Of a stretch of 64,000 nt of DNA, positions 53,940 to 62,826 are shown piece after piece. A program made the translations under genes and the position numbers. How positions within the stretch are numbered: the stretch's first letter is position 1; each line of letters opens with the position of its first letter. The stretch is taken from NCBI RefSeq assembly GCF_017876155.1, contig NZ_JAGINP010000002.1, positions 1-64,000 on the forward strand. Reading direction: 5' to 3'. The notes beneath the pieces were generated by a model. It was given only the letters and a program-made list of their open reading frames with translations, made no database searches and had not been told where the DNA came from. This DNA comes from Azospirillum rugosum. Its GTDB lineage: Bacteria; Pseudomonadota; Alphaproteobacteria; Azospirillales; Azospirillaceae.

Positions 53940-54365
53940 TCAGCGCGCCAGCGGGACCGGTCCCGGCAGCGCGCCGTCCAGCCCCGCGCCGGGCGGGTGC
54001 AGCGGCAGCGTCGGCGCGCGCAGCAGCGCCGCCTCCAGCTCCGCCATGCGGAAGGGCTTGCCGAGGAAGGCGACGGCGCCGGCGGCCTGCGCCTCCTCCG
54101 CCAGGCTGTGGGCACTGCACACGATGCTCGGGATGCCGTGCCGGCCGGCCAGGACGCGCACCGCGGTCAGGCCGTTGGACCCGCGGGCGAGCCAGACGTC
54201 CACCAGGGCCAGGTCCACGGGATGCTTGGCCGCCGCCGCGATCGCCGCCTCCGCCGTGTCCACCACCGCCACGACCCGGTGGCCCAGGTCGTCGAGGATC
54301 CCCGTCAGCATCATCGCGACGCCCGCGTCGTCCTCGGCAACGAGGATGTTCAGTCCGTCCAGCAT
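53940..54365 (-). CDS. Stand-alone response regulator receiver
   Basis: 141 residues. Receiver motifs: NILVAEDDAGV, LALVDVWLARGSNG (phospho-Asp ~53), SIVCSAHS and FLGKPF. A Pro/Leu tail follows. No output domain. It lies 34 bp upstream of corA on the same strand and its kinase is not adjacent. Confidence 0.9.
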   Translation of the reverse strand: MLDGLNILVAEDDAGVAMMLTGILDDLGHRVVAVVDTAEAAIAAAAKHPVDLALVDVWLARGSNGLTAVRVLAGRHGIPSIVCSAHSLAEEAQAAGAVAFLGKPFRMAELEAALLRAPTLPLHPPGAGLDGALPGPVPLAR

Positions 54366-54582
54366 CGGCAAGGTCCCTGTGCCGTTGACCGCTTCGCCTT
54401 CACATAATGCGCGCGGAGCGTCGGCAAGACCCTCCACACGGCTGATTCAATCGTACTGTGGCATTTTAGACAAGGCCGCAACGCCGATTTTGCGGTCGGC
54501 GGGCGCTTGTTCCGGTCTGGAAGCACCGTGCGCGCTGTTGACTCCTCCGTCCGATTGTCTCGAGTCGCAGGAGGGCTCAATC

Positions 54583-55176
54583 ATGCGCAAGCGAATGATG
54601 CCGAAGCGGATGATGCCCGGATGGAAGGCGGGTTCCATGGCGGCGCTGCTCGCGCTCGGCGCCTCGGTGGCGCTTGCCGGCCCGCCGGTGCCGCCCGCCG
54701 CCGCCGCCGACCCGGCCACAGAGTGGCGCTTGGAGCGCGGGACCGAGGACGGGGTGGAGTATGTGGCGGTCACGGCGAGCAACACCGGCACGGACATCGC
54801 GCTGCAACTGGTCTGCTCCGTCGAATCGCGGGCATCCATCACGCTGTTCGGAGAGGCCGGCGCCCCGGCCGACCTGCCGGACACGGCCTCCGTCACCACG
54901 CGCCTGCCCGGCCAGCCGCCGCGCACCCGGTCCTGGGAACAATCGCTGGAGGAAGGGGACGTCCGGACGCTCGACCTTGATGGCAAGGACGCCTTCGACC
55001 TGATCGCCGCGCTGTCCCGGTCCTCCGCCGGGGACGTTCAATTCGAGGTCCCCCAGGGGCGCACCGGCGACCGCCAAGCCATGGACCATTACGGCTTCGA
55101 CCTCGGCAAGGGGGCGGAGGAGCGCAGCATGCTGGCCGCCGCCTGCGCGACTTGGCAGTCCGGTTCCGACCTGTAA
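54583..55176 (+). CDS. Secreted hypothetical protein
   Basis: 197 residues; ATG 54583 after GCAGGAGGG, with ATGs at codons 5, 6, 10 and 11. Signal peptide to about AAAAD. The mature part has VSVTASNTGTDIALQL-like EYVAVTASNTGTDIALQLVC and CATWQSGSDL at the end, with two Cys that could form a disulfide. Not recognised. Confidence 0.65.
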   Translation: MRKRMMPKRMMPGWKAGSMAALLALGASVALAGPPVPPAAAADPATEWRLERGTEDGVEYVAVTASNTGTDIALQLVCSVESRASITLFGEAGAPADLPDTASVTTRLPGQPPRTRSWEQSLEEGDVRTLDLDGKDAFDLIAALSRSSAGDVQFEVPQGRTGDRQAMDHYGFDLGKGAEERSMLAAACATWQSGSDL

Positions 55177-55361
55177 CCGTTTGCCGCATGCGGGGTGGAA
55201 CGGACATTCCGCCTTGCACGATCAGGCTGTGTCGTGGATGATACATCCGATATCGGAAATGTGATGGTGACAATTAAGACATTGACCGCGACGATTGCGC
55301 CCTCATAATCGCGATTGTCCCGATTGTTCGGGGCCGAATGTTTCGACGATGGAGGAAAACA

Positions 55362-55604
55362 ATGCGCAGCACCGAAGCGACCCGCAGCACCGGATCGTCC
55401 ACGACCGCCACCCCGGTCATCGCGCGCGTCCTCGCCGTCGGCGTTCGCCCCCTGTGGATGGCGGTGGAGCACGCGTTCGGCGCCTACGAACGCTGGCGGC
55501 AGCGGCAGGCGCTCGGCCGGCTCGACGACCATCTGTTGAAGGACATCGGCCTCAGCCGGGCCGACGTCGACGCCGAGACCCGCAAGCCCTTCTGGAAGGA
55601 GTGA
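55362..55604 (+). CDS. DUF1127 small protein
   Basis: 80 residues; ATG 55362 with GGAGG upstream. C-terminal DUF1127 motif YERWRQRQALGRLDDHLLKDIGLSRADV, the short Arg/Leu helix-turn pattern. Some members in alphaproteobacteria act in phosphate or RNA turnover. Upstream are direct repeats of CGATTG near 55289-55324. Confidence 0.88.
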   Translation: MRSTEATRSTGSSTTATPVIARVLAVGVRPLWMAVEHAFGAYERWRQRQALGRLDDHLLKDIGLSRADVDAETRKPFWKE

Positions 55605-55608
55605 CCTG

Positions 55609-56049
55609 TTGACCGCCGACACCAACACCGCCGGCTCCCCTGCCGATGAAGTCGTCTACGCCGTCGAGCCGGACCTGCCGGCGGACGACTTCATCGACGT
55701 GCTGCACCGCTCCGGGCTGGCCGAACGCCGGCCCGTGGCGGACCGCCCGCGCGTGGAGGCGATGTTGCGCAACGCCGACCTGACGATCACCGCCCGCGTG
55801 GGTGGGCGTCTGGTCGGCGTCGCCCGCTCGATCACCGACTTCGTCTATTGCTGCTACCTGTCCGACCTCGCCGTGGACCGTGCGCTCCAGGGGCGCGGCA
55901 TCGGCAAGGAGCTGATGCGCCGCACCCGCGCCGCGGTGGGGGAGGGCACCACCTGCCTGCTGCTGTCCGCGCCGAAGGCCGTCACCTTCTACGAGCAAGC
56001 GGGGATGGAGCGGCACGAGCGCGCCTTCCTCTTCACCGACAAGCCGTAA
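55609..56049 (+). CDS. GNAT-family N-acetyltransferase
   Basis: 146 residues from TTG 55609 with GGAAGGAG upstream, just after the DUF1127 stop. Seen: VGVARSITD, CCYLSDLAVDRALQGRGIGKELM (acetyl-CoA loop), AVTFYEQAGMERHE. Substrate unknown. Forms a tight unit with DUF1127 and PhzF. Confidence 0.9.
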   Translation: MTADTNTAGSPADEVVYAVEPDLPADDFIDVLHRSGLAERRPVADRPRVEAMLRNADLTITARVGGRLVGVARSITDFVYCCYLSDLAVDRALQGRGIGKELMRRTRAAVGEGTTCLLLSAPKAVTFYEQAGMERHERAFLFTDKP

Positions 56050-56059
56050 GGGTCGCCCC

Positions 56060-56866
56060 ATGCGCCTGCCCATCTATCAGGTCGATGCCTTCGCCGACGC
56101 GGTCTTCACCGGCAACCCCGCCGCGGTCGTCCCGCTGGAGTCCTGGCTGCCGGACGAGACTCTCCAGGCCATCGCCATGGAGAACAACCTCGCGGAGACG
56201 GCCTATTTTGTCCGTTCCGGTGAGGGGCGGTCCGGCGACGGGTACGATCTGCGCTGGTTCACCCCGACGGTCGAGGTGGATCTCTGCGGCCACGCGACGC
56301 TGGCCTCGGCCTTCGTGATCGCAACCATCCTGGAGCCCGGGCGCGAGCGCATCGACTTCACCACGCGCCAAGCCGGCGTTCTGACCGTCACCCGCAGCGG
56401 CGACCTCTACACGCTCGACTTCCCCTGCCGCCCGCCGGAGCCGCTGGCCGAGGCCCCCGCCGGCCTGCTGGAGGCGCTCGGCGGCCCCAAGCCCGTGGCC
56501 CTGCTGAAGTCCCGCGACGTCCTGGTCGTCTATGAGGACGCGGCGGCGGTGTCGTCCCTGGCGCCGGACATGGCCGCGCTGGCGAAGATCGAGGGGTTCG
56601 CGGTCAACGTCACCGCGCCGGGCAGCGGCGGCGTCGATTTCGTGTCGCGCTTCTTCGCCCCCGGGCAGGGCATTCCGGAGGATCCGGTGACCGGCTCCGC
56701 CCACTGCACACTGATCCCCTATTGGGCGGCGCGCCTGGGCAAGGACCGGCTGGAGGCTCGCCAGATCTCCGCCCGCGGCGGCGCGCTGTCCTGCGAGCTG
56801 GCCGGCGACCGCGTGAAGATCGGCGGACGCGGCGTGCTGTTCCTGGAAGGGGCCATTCATATCTGA
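56060..56866 (+). CDS. PhzF-family isomerase
   Basis: 268 residues, typical. Seen: QVDAFADAVFTGNPAAVV, NNLAETAYFV (catalytic Glu), DLCGHATLASAFVI, PEDPVTGSAHCTL. Family enzymes isomerise phenazine precursors or similar unsaturated acids; function in non-phenazine genomes is unclear. 10 bp after the GNAT stop. Confidence 0.93.
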   Translation: MRLPIYQVDAFADAVFTGNPAAVVPLESWLPDETLQAIAMENNLAETAYFVRSGEGRSGDGYDLRWFTPTVEVDLCGHATLASAFVIATILEPGRERIDFTTRQAGVLTVTRSGDLYTLDFPCRPPEPLAEAPAGLLEALGGPKPVALLKSRDVLVVYEDAAAVSSLAPDMAALAKIEGFAVNVTAPGSGGVDFVSRFFAPGQGIPEDPVTGSAHCTLIPYWAARLGKDRLEARQISARGGALSCELAGDRVKIGGRGVLFLEGAIHI

Positions 56867-56949
56867 CCCGTACCCGGCCGGGCTTCCGGCCGGCCTCCGC
56901 TGGGGGTACAAACGGAGACGAACCGAAAACGACAGGGATGGGGACACGC

Positions 56950-57405
56950 ATGGCTGGGCGCTATTTCGAGGATTTCCGGATCGGCGACGTGATCGAAACC
57001 GAAGGGGCGACCGTCACCGAAAGCCAGATCATGGATTTCGCCCAGCGCTTCGATCCCCAGCCCTTCCACATGGACGCGGTCGCCGCGGCGGAGGGGCCGT
57101 TCGGCGGGGTGATCGCCAGCGGCTTCCACACCCTGTCCCTCAGCTTCCGCCTGTTCCGCGACACCGGCGCCATCACCGGCACCAGCCTGGGCGGCTCCGG
57201 CGGCGACGAACTGCGCTGGCTGCGCCCCGTGCGGCCCGGCGACACGCTGCGCGTCCGGGTGGAGGTGGTGGAGACCACGCCGTCGCGCCGCGGCGACCGC
57301 GGCACCGTCCGCCTCGCCTACACCACGCTGAACCAGCACGGCGAGGCGGTGATGACCATCACCCTGAACCACATCGTCGCCACGCGCACGATCCCCGCGG
57401 AGTAG
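56950..57405 (+). CDS. MaoC-like hot-dog dehydratase
   Basis: 151 residues. YFEDFRIGDVIETEGATVTES, FAQRFDPQPFHMD and ASGFHTLSLSFRLF match the single-domain MaoC hydratase; the Asp-His pair is in DPQPFHMD. Probably hydrates an enoyl-CoA. No acyl-CoA genes adjacent. Confidence 0.9.
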   Translation: MAGRYFEDFRIGDVIETEGATVTESQIMDFAQRFDPQPFHMDAVAAAEGPFGGVIASGFHTLSLSFRLFRDTGAITGTSLGGSGGDELRWLRPVRPGDTLRVRVEVVETTPSRRGDRGTVRLAYTTLNQHGEAVMTITLNHIVATRTIPAE

Positions 57406-57410
57406 GCGAT

Positions 57411-57530
57411 TGTCCCCTCCCTCGCCTCTCGCGCATGCTTGCATGCGCTGACGGCGTCAGGCGAACGCCCTCGGCGTTCGCTGAGAGCCGAAGGTGGGGG
57501 AGGGCTAGGGTGGGGGCCCAACGCAGCCAC
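57411..57530. repeat. Intergenic repeat with two perfect stems
   Basis: Contains GCGCATGC-TT-GCATGCGC (57431-57448) and GCGAACGCC-CTC-GGCGTTCGC (57461-57481), then GTGGGGGAGGGCTAGGGTGG and a GGCCCAACGCAGCCAC end. The last ~37 bases recur at 60205-60241 with few changes, so this is a dispersed element. Confidence 0.75.
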
Positions 57531-57608
57531 GTATCCCCTACGCATGTCTTGATCCGCGGCGCCGGCCCCTGTATAGCGTCGCCCCTTTTACGGCGAGGGG
57601 GAACTCCC

Positions 57609-58865
57609 ATGACGGCCTGCGGACTCGACTTCGGCACGTCCAACACCACCCTCGGCGTGCAGGGTGATGGCGCCTTCCGTCTGCTGCCGCTGGACGGCGG
57701 GCGGACGACGCTGCCGAGCGCCGTCTTCTTCGATTTCGAGGCCGACGCGGTGACGGTCGGGCAGGGCGCCATCGACGCCTATGTGTCGGGCGTGGAGGGG
57801 CGCCTGATGCGCTCCATCAAGTCGATGCTCGGCACCGACCTGATCGACGCCGACACGGCGCTGCGCAAGGGGCGCATCAGCTTCCGCGCGGTGATCGCCA
57901 CCTTCCTGGAGCAGGTCAAGCGCCGCGCCGAGGAGGCGCTGGGCAGCGAATTGACCGACGTGGTGCTGGGCCGGCCCGTTCATTTCGTGGACGGCGACCC
58001 GGCCGGCGACGCGGCGGCGGAGGAGACGCTGGGCGAGATCGCGCGTTCCGTCGGCTTCCGCAGCATCTCCTTCCAGTACGAGCCCATCGCCGCCGCCCTC
58101 GACTACGAGCAGCAGGTGACCGGGGAGGAGCTGGCCCTCATCGCCGACATCGGCGGCGGCACGTCCGACTTCTCCGTCGTCCGCATCGGGCCGGACCGGC
58201 GCGGCAAGGCCGACCGCAGCGGCGACATCCTGGCCAACGACGGCATCCGCGTCGGCGGCACGGACTTCGACCGCGACCTGTCGCTGGCGACCGCCATGCC
58301 TCTGCTCGGCCACGGCAGCGCGATGAAGCGCCAGGGCCTGCTGGCGCCGAAGCACCTGTTCCTCGATCTGGCAACCTGGTCGAAGATCAACTTCCTCTAC
58401 ACCGCCAAGGCCATGGCCGACCTGGAGCGGCTGCACCGCGATTCCGCCGCTCCCGACCGCATCGAGCGGTTGATCGGCGTGGTGGAGCACCGCCTGGGCC
58501 ACGCGCTGGCCATGGCCGTGGAGCGCACCAAGATCGCGCTGTCCGACGGCCCGGAGGCCGGCTTGCGGCTCGACTGGGGCGACGGCGACCTGACCCGCCC
58601 GGTCAGCGTGGCGGACCTGAACGGAGCCACGGCGGTCCTCGCCGGCCGCATCGGCGGGCGCGTGCGCGCCAGCCTGGCCGAGGCGGGCACCGACGCGTCG
58701 GCGATCGACGCGGTGTTCCTGACCGGCGGCTCCACCCTCCTGCCGCAGGTGCGCGCGGCGATCCTGGCGGAGGTGCCAGACGCCCGCGCGGTGGAAGGCA
58801 ACATCTTCGGCTCGGTCGGAACCGGCCTCGCCATCGAGGCGGGCCGCCGCTACGGCAGAGTCTAA
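57609..58865 (+). CDS. Hsp70-family ATPase (YegD-like)
   Basis: 418 residues, ATG 57609. Actin-like ATPase: CGLDFGTSNTT (phosphate-1), IADIGGGTSDFSVV (phosphate-2), GGTDFDRDLS and FLTGGSTLLPQVRAAI (adenosine site). No C-terminal substrate-binding domain of Hsp70, as in YegD/HscA-like short forms. Client unknown. Confidence 0.92.
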   Translation: MTACGLDFGTSNTTLGVQGDGAFRLLPLDGGRTTLPSAVFFDFEADAVTVGQGAIDAYVSGVEGRLMRSIKSMLGTDLIDADTALRKGRISFRAVIATFLEQVKRRAEEALGSELTDVVLGRPVHFVDGDPAGDAAAEETLGEIARSVGFRSISFQYEPIAAALDYEQQVTGEELALIADIGGGTSDFSVVRIGPDRRGKADRSGDILANDGIRVGGTDFDRDLSLATAMPLLGHGSAMKRQGLLAPKHLFLDLATWSKINFLYTAKAMADLERLHRDSAAPDRIERLIGVVEHRLGHALAMAVERTKIALSDGPEAGLRLDWGDGDLTRPVSVADLNGATAVLAGRIGGRVRASLAEAGTDASAIDAVFLTGGSTLLPQVRAAILAEVPDARAVEGNIFGSVGTGLAIEAGRRYGRV

Positions 58866-59003
58866 GGTGCCGGCCCAAGGCAGCGGAGGGGACCGGAGAA
58901 AATTTGCGACACTTGCGGGTTGTCATAGGTTAGATTGTCTGTGCGTAGTACCACCGTTTTGCACGCAGACCGCTCGCTCGCAGATCACCGGGACCCCTTT
59001 CAC

Positions 59004-60092
59004 ATGACCTCCGCTGCCATGGGGGCGCCACAGGCCGGCGCCACGGTTTCGAACACTGAGTCGCCGCCCTCCACCGATGAAAAGGCCCGCAAGCGCGCAG
59101 CGCGCTACTGGGCCGAACGGACCGCCCCCTACAAGGATCCCAGCGTCGCCCGCAGCGTCGGGCAGCTCGCCAGCACACTGGGGCCGCTGGTCGGCCTTGT
59201 AGTCGTCATGGCGCTGACGCTGGAGGTCGGCTACTGGTTCACGCTCCTGCTGGCCGTGCCGGCCGCGCTGTTCCTGGCGCGGCTGTGGATCCTGCAGCAC
59301 GACTGCGGCCACGGCGCCTTCTTCAAGTCGGGCAAGGCGAACGACTGGGTCGGCCGCTGCCTCGGCGTCATCACCGTGACCCCTTACGAAATGTGGCGGC
59401 GCGACCACGCCATCCACCACGCGACCTCCGGCAACCTTGACAAGCGCGGCACCGGCGACATCGACACCCTGACGGTGCGCGAGTATCTGGCGCTCAGCCC
59501 CTTCAAGCGCTTCACCTACCGCCTGTACCGCCACCCGCTGGTGCTGTTCGGGCTGGGGCCGACTTTCCTGTTCCTGTGGAAGTTCCGTTTCCCGCTCGGC
59601 GACCAGGTGCGCGACCGCAAGGCCTGGGTCAGCGTCCTGACCACCAACGCCATGATCATCGCCGCGCTGGCGCTGTTCGCCCTGGCCTTCGGGCTGGCGC
59701 CGGTCCTGAAGGTGTGGCTGCCGGTGGTGCTGCTCGCGGCGACCATCGGCATTTGGATGTTCTACGTCCAGCACCAGTTCGAGGCCGTCTACTGGCGGCA
59801 CGAGCCGGAATGGGATTTCCACGAGGCGGCCATCCACGGCTGCTCCTTCTACGACCTGCCGGGCTGGCTGCACTGGATGACCGCCTACGTCGGCTACCAC
59901 CATGTGCATCATCTGGCGTCCCGCGTGCCGAACTACCGCCTGCGCGACTGCCACCGCTCCATCCCGGAGCTTCAGGCGGTCCAGGCGATCAGCCTGAAGG
60001 ACAGCCTGAAGACCGTCCGCCTCGCCCTGTTCGACGAGGACAGCCGCCGTTTGATCGGCTTTCGGGAGCTGCGCGCGATGGGCGTGGCGTAA
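59004..60092 (+). CDS. Membrane fatty acid desaturase
   Basis: 362 residues; ATG 59004. Three His boxes: HDCGH (99-103), HAIHH (135-139) and HHVHH near 300 (YHHVHHLASRVPNY), with multiple membrane helices between. Introduces a double bond in lipid acyl chains, oxygen dependent, probably for membrane fluidity. An upstream GTG (58935) gives a longer frame that I do not favour. Confidence 0.93.
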   Translation: MTSAAMGAPQAGATVSNTESPPSTDEKARKRAARYWAERTAPYKDPSVARSVGQLASTLGPLVGLVVVMALTLEVGYWFTLLLAVPAALFLARLWILQHDCGHGAFFKSGKANDWVGRCLGVITVTPYEMWRRDHAIHHATSGNLDKRGTGDIDTLTVREYLALSPFKRFTYRLYRHPLVLFGLGPTFLFLWKFRFPLGDQVRDRKAWVSVLTTNAMIIAALALFALAFGLAPVLKVWLPVVLLAATIGIWMFYVQHQFEAVYWRHEPEWDFHEAAIHGCSFYDLPGWLHWMTAYVGYHHVHHLASRVPNYRLRDCHRSIPELQAVQAISLKDSLKTVRLALFDEDSRRLIGFRELRAMGVA

Positions 60093-60125
60093 GGTTCTCG
60101 CGCTGGGCCTAAAGTCGTCGCATCG

Positions 60126-60241
60126 GGCCCCCCTCCCAACCTCCCCCCATCTTCGACGGGGGGAGGAGTTGAGCGCGCAAGCGGCGGAGTTCCCTCCCCC
60201 GCGAAGTGGGGGAGGGTTAGGGTGGGGGCCCAGCGCAACCA
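60126..60241. repeat. Intergenic repeat, second copy
   Basis: Contains CCTCCCCCCATC-TTC-GACGGGGGGAGG and CCCTCCCCC-GCGAAGT-GGGGGAGGG stems, and ends with GGGTTAGGGTGGGGGCCCAG plus CGCAACCAC, nearly the same end as the repeat at 57411-57530. Confidence 0.75.
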
Positions 60242-60254
60242 CTCCCAACCAACA

Positions 60255-60293
60255 AAAAAGCCCTCTTCCAGCATCGCTGGAAGAGGGCTTTTT
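60255..60293. terminator. Bidirectional intrinsic terminator
   Basis: AAAAAGCCCTCTTCCAGC-ATC-GCTGGAAGAGGGCTTTTT, a perfect 18-bp stem with A/T runs on each side. It ends the siroheme/CysI operon on minus and the desaturase on plus. Confidence 0.95.
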
Positions 60294-60306
60294 GCTTTGA
60301 CTGAGC

Positions 60307-60804
60307 CTATGCCCCCAACCGCCGCCGCAGCAGCGACAGCGGCTGCGGATCATCCAGCGACGGCTGGAAGGCGACGGTGATCTCCGTCAGGGCGCGCGCC
60401 CAGCTCTCCGGGTTGGTGTTGGCCGGGGCTTCCGCCGAGGTGAAGCCGGTGCGCACGGCGAACTGGTACTGGTCGGGGATGAAATGCCCGACCGCGCGGA
60501 TCTCGCCCGCGAACCCGTAGCGCTCGCGCAGTTCGCGGGCGGTGGAGAAGCCGCGGCCGTCGCGGAACTTCGGGAACTCGATGGCGACCAGGGCGAAGCG
60601 CTCCAGGTCCGGGGCGATGGCCGGGGCCAGCGTCCCGCTCTTCACCCGCACGCCGAGCGCCGCGTTGCGGCCCTCGAAGCTGGCGCGCTCCGCCTGCCAG
60701 CGCTCGAAGCTGATGATCGCCGGGCGGTCAGCGGGGACATCCTCGCCGTCCGGAACGTGGGTCCAGTCGTCCTCGACGATGCGGCCGTCCTTAATCAGCG
60801 GCAT
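60307..60804 (-). CDS. DUF934 protein of the sulfite-reductase operon
   Basis: 165 residues. MPLIKDGRIVEDDW start, PAIISFERWQAE, FPKFRDGRGFSTARELRERYG, GHFIPDQYQFAVRTG. The DUF934 family sits beside CysI in alphaproteobacteria; likely an auxiliary electron or assembly protein. ATG 60804 overlaps the cysI stop. Confidence 0.92.
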   Translation of the reverse strand: MPLIKDGRIVEDDWTHVPDGEDVPADRPAIISFERWQAERASFEGRNAALGVRVKSGTLAPAIAPDLERFALVAIEFPKFRDGRGFSTARELRERYGFAGEIRAVGHFIPDQYQFAVRTGFTSAEAPANTNPESWARALTEITVAFQPSLDDPQPLSLLRRRLGA

Positions 60805-62479
60805 AGACTCTCTCCTTGAACGGGCCGTGGCCGACGCGCTTCAGCGTGGCGAGGAAGCTTTCGCCGTCGTGGCGGTTGGCGAGGTAGACCTCGACGATGG
60901 CCTCGATGGCGTCCACCGCCTCATCCTCCGTGACCGCCGGGCCGAGGATGTCGCCGATCGCCGTGGTCAGCGTCGGGTCGCCGCCGATGGTGATCTGGTA
61001 GAACTCCACACCCTTCTTGTCCACGCCGAGGATGCCGATGGCGCCGACATGGTGATGGCCGCAAGCGTTGATGCAGCCGCTGATCTTGATCCCCAGTTCG
61101 CCGATCAGCTGCTGCCGCGCCGGGTCGGCGAAGCGCGCCGAGATGGCCTGCGCCAGCGGGATGGAGCGGGCGTTGGCCAGCGCGCAGTAGTCCAGGCCCG
61201 GGCAGGCGATGATGTCGCCGATCAGCCCGACGTTGGCGGTGCCGAGCCCGGCGCCCTCCAGCGCCGTCCACAGGGCGAACAAGTCATCCTGTTTCACATG
61301 CGCCAGCACGAGGTTCTGCGCGTGGCTGACGCGGATTTCGCCGGCGCTGTACTGGTCGGCGAGGTCGGCGACCAGCTCCATTTGCTCCGACGTGGCGTCG
61401 CCGGGGATGCCGCCGGCCGGCTTCAGGGAGATGGTGGCGACGGCGTAGCCCGGCGCCTTGTGCTCCGTCACGTTCACCGCGACCCAGCGCGCGAAGGCCT
61501 CGTTCCCAGCCTTGGCCTGCTCCAGCGCGGCGGAGACGGGCGGCAGCTCCTCGAAGGACGGGCCGCCGAAGCGCCGGCGGATTTCCGCGACGATCTCCGG
61601 GGCGAGCCGGTACTTCGGCCCGCGCAGCCGCGCGAACTCCTCCTCCACCTCGGCGGTGAACTTCTCCTGGCCCAGCTCGTGCACCAGGATCTTGATGCGC
61701 GCCTTGTAGATGTTGTCGCGCCGGCCGTACTGGTTGTAGACGCGCAGGATCGCTTCCAGGTAGGCGACGAAGTCCTCCTCCGCCACCCACTCGCGGATCA
61801 GCTTGCCGATGAAGGGCGACCGGCCGAGCCCGCCGCCGGCGTAGAAGGCGAAGCCGATCTCGCCCTGCTCGTTGCGCTTGGCGAAGACGCCGACGTCATG
61901 GATGCGGATGGCCGCGCGGTCCTTTTCCGACCCCATGATGGCGATCTTGAACTTGCGCGGCAGGTAGGTGAATTCCGGGTGCAGCGTCGTCCACTGCCGC
62001 AGGATCTCGGCGTAGACGCGGCCGTCCACAACCTCGTCCTTCGCAGCACCGACGAACTGGTCGGTGGTGACGTTGCGCACGCAGTTGCCGCTGGTCTGCA
62101 GCGCGTGCATGTCCACCTCGGCCAGCTCGTTCAGGATCTCCGGGGTTTCCTCCAGCTTGATCCAGTTGAACTGCAGGTTCTGGCGCGTGGTGAAGTGGCC
62201 GTAGCCCTTGTCGTACTTGCGGCCGATGTCGGCCAGCTTGCGCATCTGGCGCGAGGTCAGCACGCCGTAGGGCACGGCGACGCGCAGCATGTAGGCGTGC
62301 AGCTGGAGGTACAGGCCGTTCATCAGCCGCAGCGGCTTGAACTCCTCCTCCGTCAGCTCGCCGGACAGGCGACGGGCGACCTGGGCGCGGAACTGCTCCA
62401 CGCGCTCCGCCACGAAACGGCGGTCGATCTCGTCGTAATTGTAAACCCCGGCGTTGCGGCCGGGAGCGATGTGGTTCAT
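60791..62479 (-). CDS. cysI: Sulfite/nitrite reductase hemoprotein (siroheme-Fe4S4)
   Basis: 562 residues. Substrate-site arginines and TTRQNLQFNWIKLEE near 97-111, and the four cluster cysteines C426, C432 (CPGLDYC) and C469, C473 (CINAC). Two repeats of the ferredoxin-like/reductase domain. Six-electron reduction of sulfite (or nitrite). Flanked by siroheme genes, DUF2849 and DUF934, so assimilatory sulfite reductase is the favoured function. Confidence 0.94.
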   Translation of the reverse strand: MNHIAPGRNAGVYNYDEIDRRFVAERVEQFRAQVARRLSGELTEEEFKPLRLMNGLYLQLHAYMLRVAVPYGVLTSRQMRKLADIGRKYDKGYGHFTTRQNLQFNWIKLEETPEILNELAEVDMHALQTSGNCVRNVTTDQFVGAAKDEVVDGRVYAEILRQWTTLHPEFTYLPRKFKIAIMGSEKDRAAIRIHDVGVFAKRNEQGEIGFAFYAGGGLGRSPFIGKLIREWVAEEDFVAYLEAILRVYNQYGRRDNIYKARIKILVHELGQEKFTAEVEEEFARLRGPKYRLAPEIVAEIRRRFGGPSFEELPPVSAALEQAKAGNEAFARWVAVNVTEHKAPGYAVATISLKPAGGIPGDATSEQMELVADLADQYSAGEIRVSHAQNLVLAHVKQDDLFALWTALEGAGLGTANVGLIGDIIACPGLDYCALANARSIPLAQAISARFADPARQQLIGELGIKISGCINACGHHHVGAIGILGVDKKGVEFYQITIGGDPTLTTAIGDILGPAVTEDEAVDAIEAIVEVYLANRHDGESFLATLKRVGHGPFKERVYAAD

Positions 62480-62499
62480 GGAACTCGCCCTTAAAGAAG

Positions 62500-62802
62500 T
62501 CAGGCCGCGGCCTGCTTGCCGAGATCGGTGCGGACGGTGGGGCCCAGCGCCCGGATGCGCTCCCGCGCCTTCACGGGGTCGGGCCTGCCGTCCTTGAGGG
62601 TCAGGTCGAAGGCGTAGACGTCCACGCCGTACTGGTCGCGCTCCGCCTGCGCCTTGGCGGCGGCGAGTGCGGCATCCGCGGCGGCGGCGTCCTCGAACAG
62701 GGCGGCCTCGTCCAGCCGTTCGACCCAGACGCCCTCCGCCTTCAGGAACACGACCTCGCCGTCGCGCAGCCGGTTCGCGGTGATGGCCTTCAACAACGCC
62801 AT
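62500..62802 (-). CDS. DUF2849 protein
   Basis: 100 residues, MALLKAITANRLRDGEVVFL. Small member of the sulfite assimilation operon in alphaproteobacteria, 20 bp upstream of cysI. Central Ala-rich helix. No catalytic motif recognised. Confidence 0.88.
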   Translation of the reverse strand: MALLKAITANRLRDGEVVFLKAEGVWVERLDEAALFEDAAAADAALAAAKAQAERDQYGVDVYAFDLTLKDGRPDPVKARERIRALGPTVRTDLGKQAAA

Positions 62803-62826
62803 GCCTTCAACTCCTCAAACATTAGG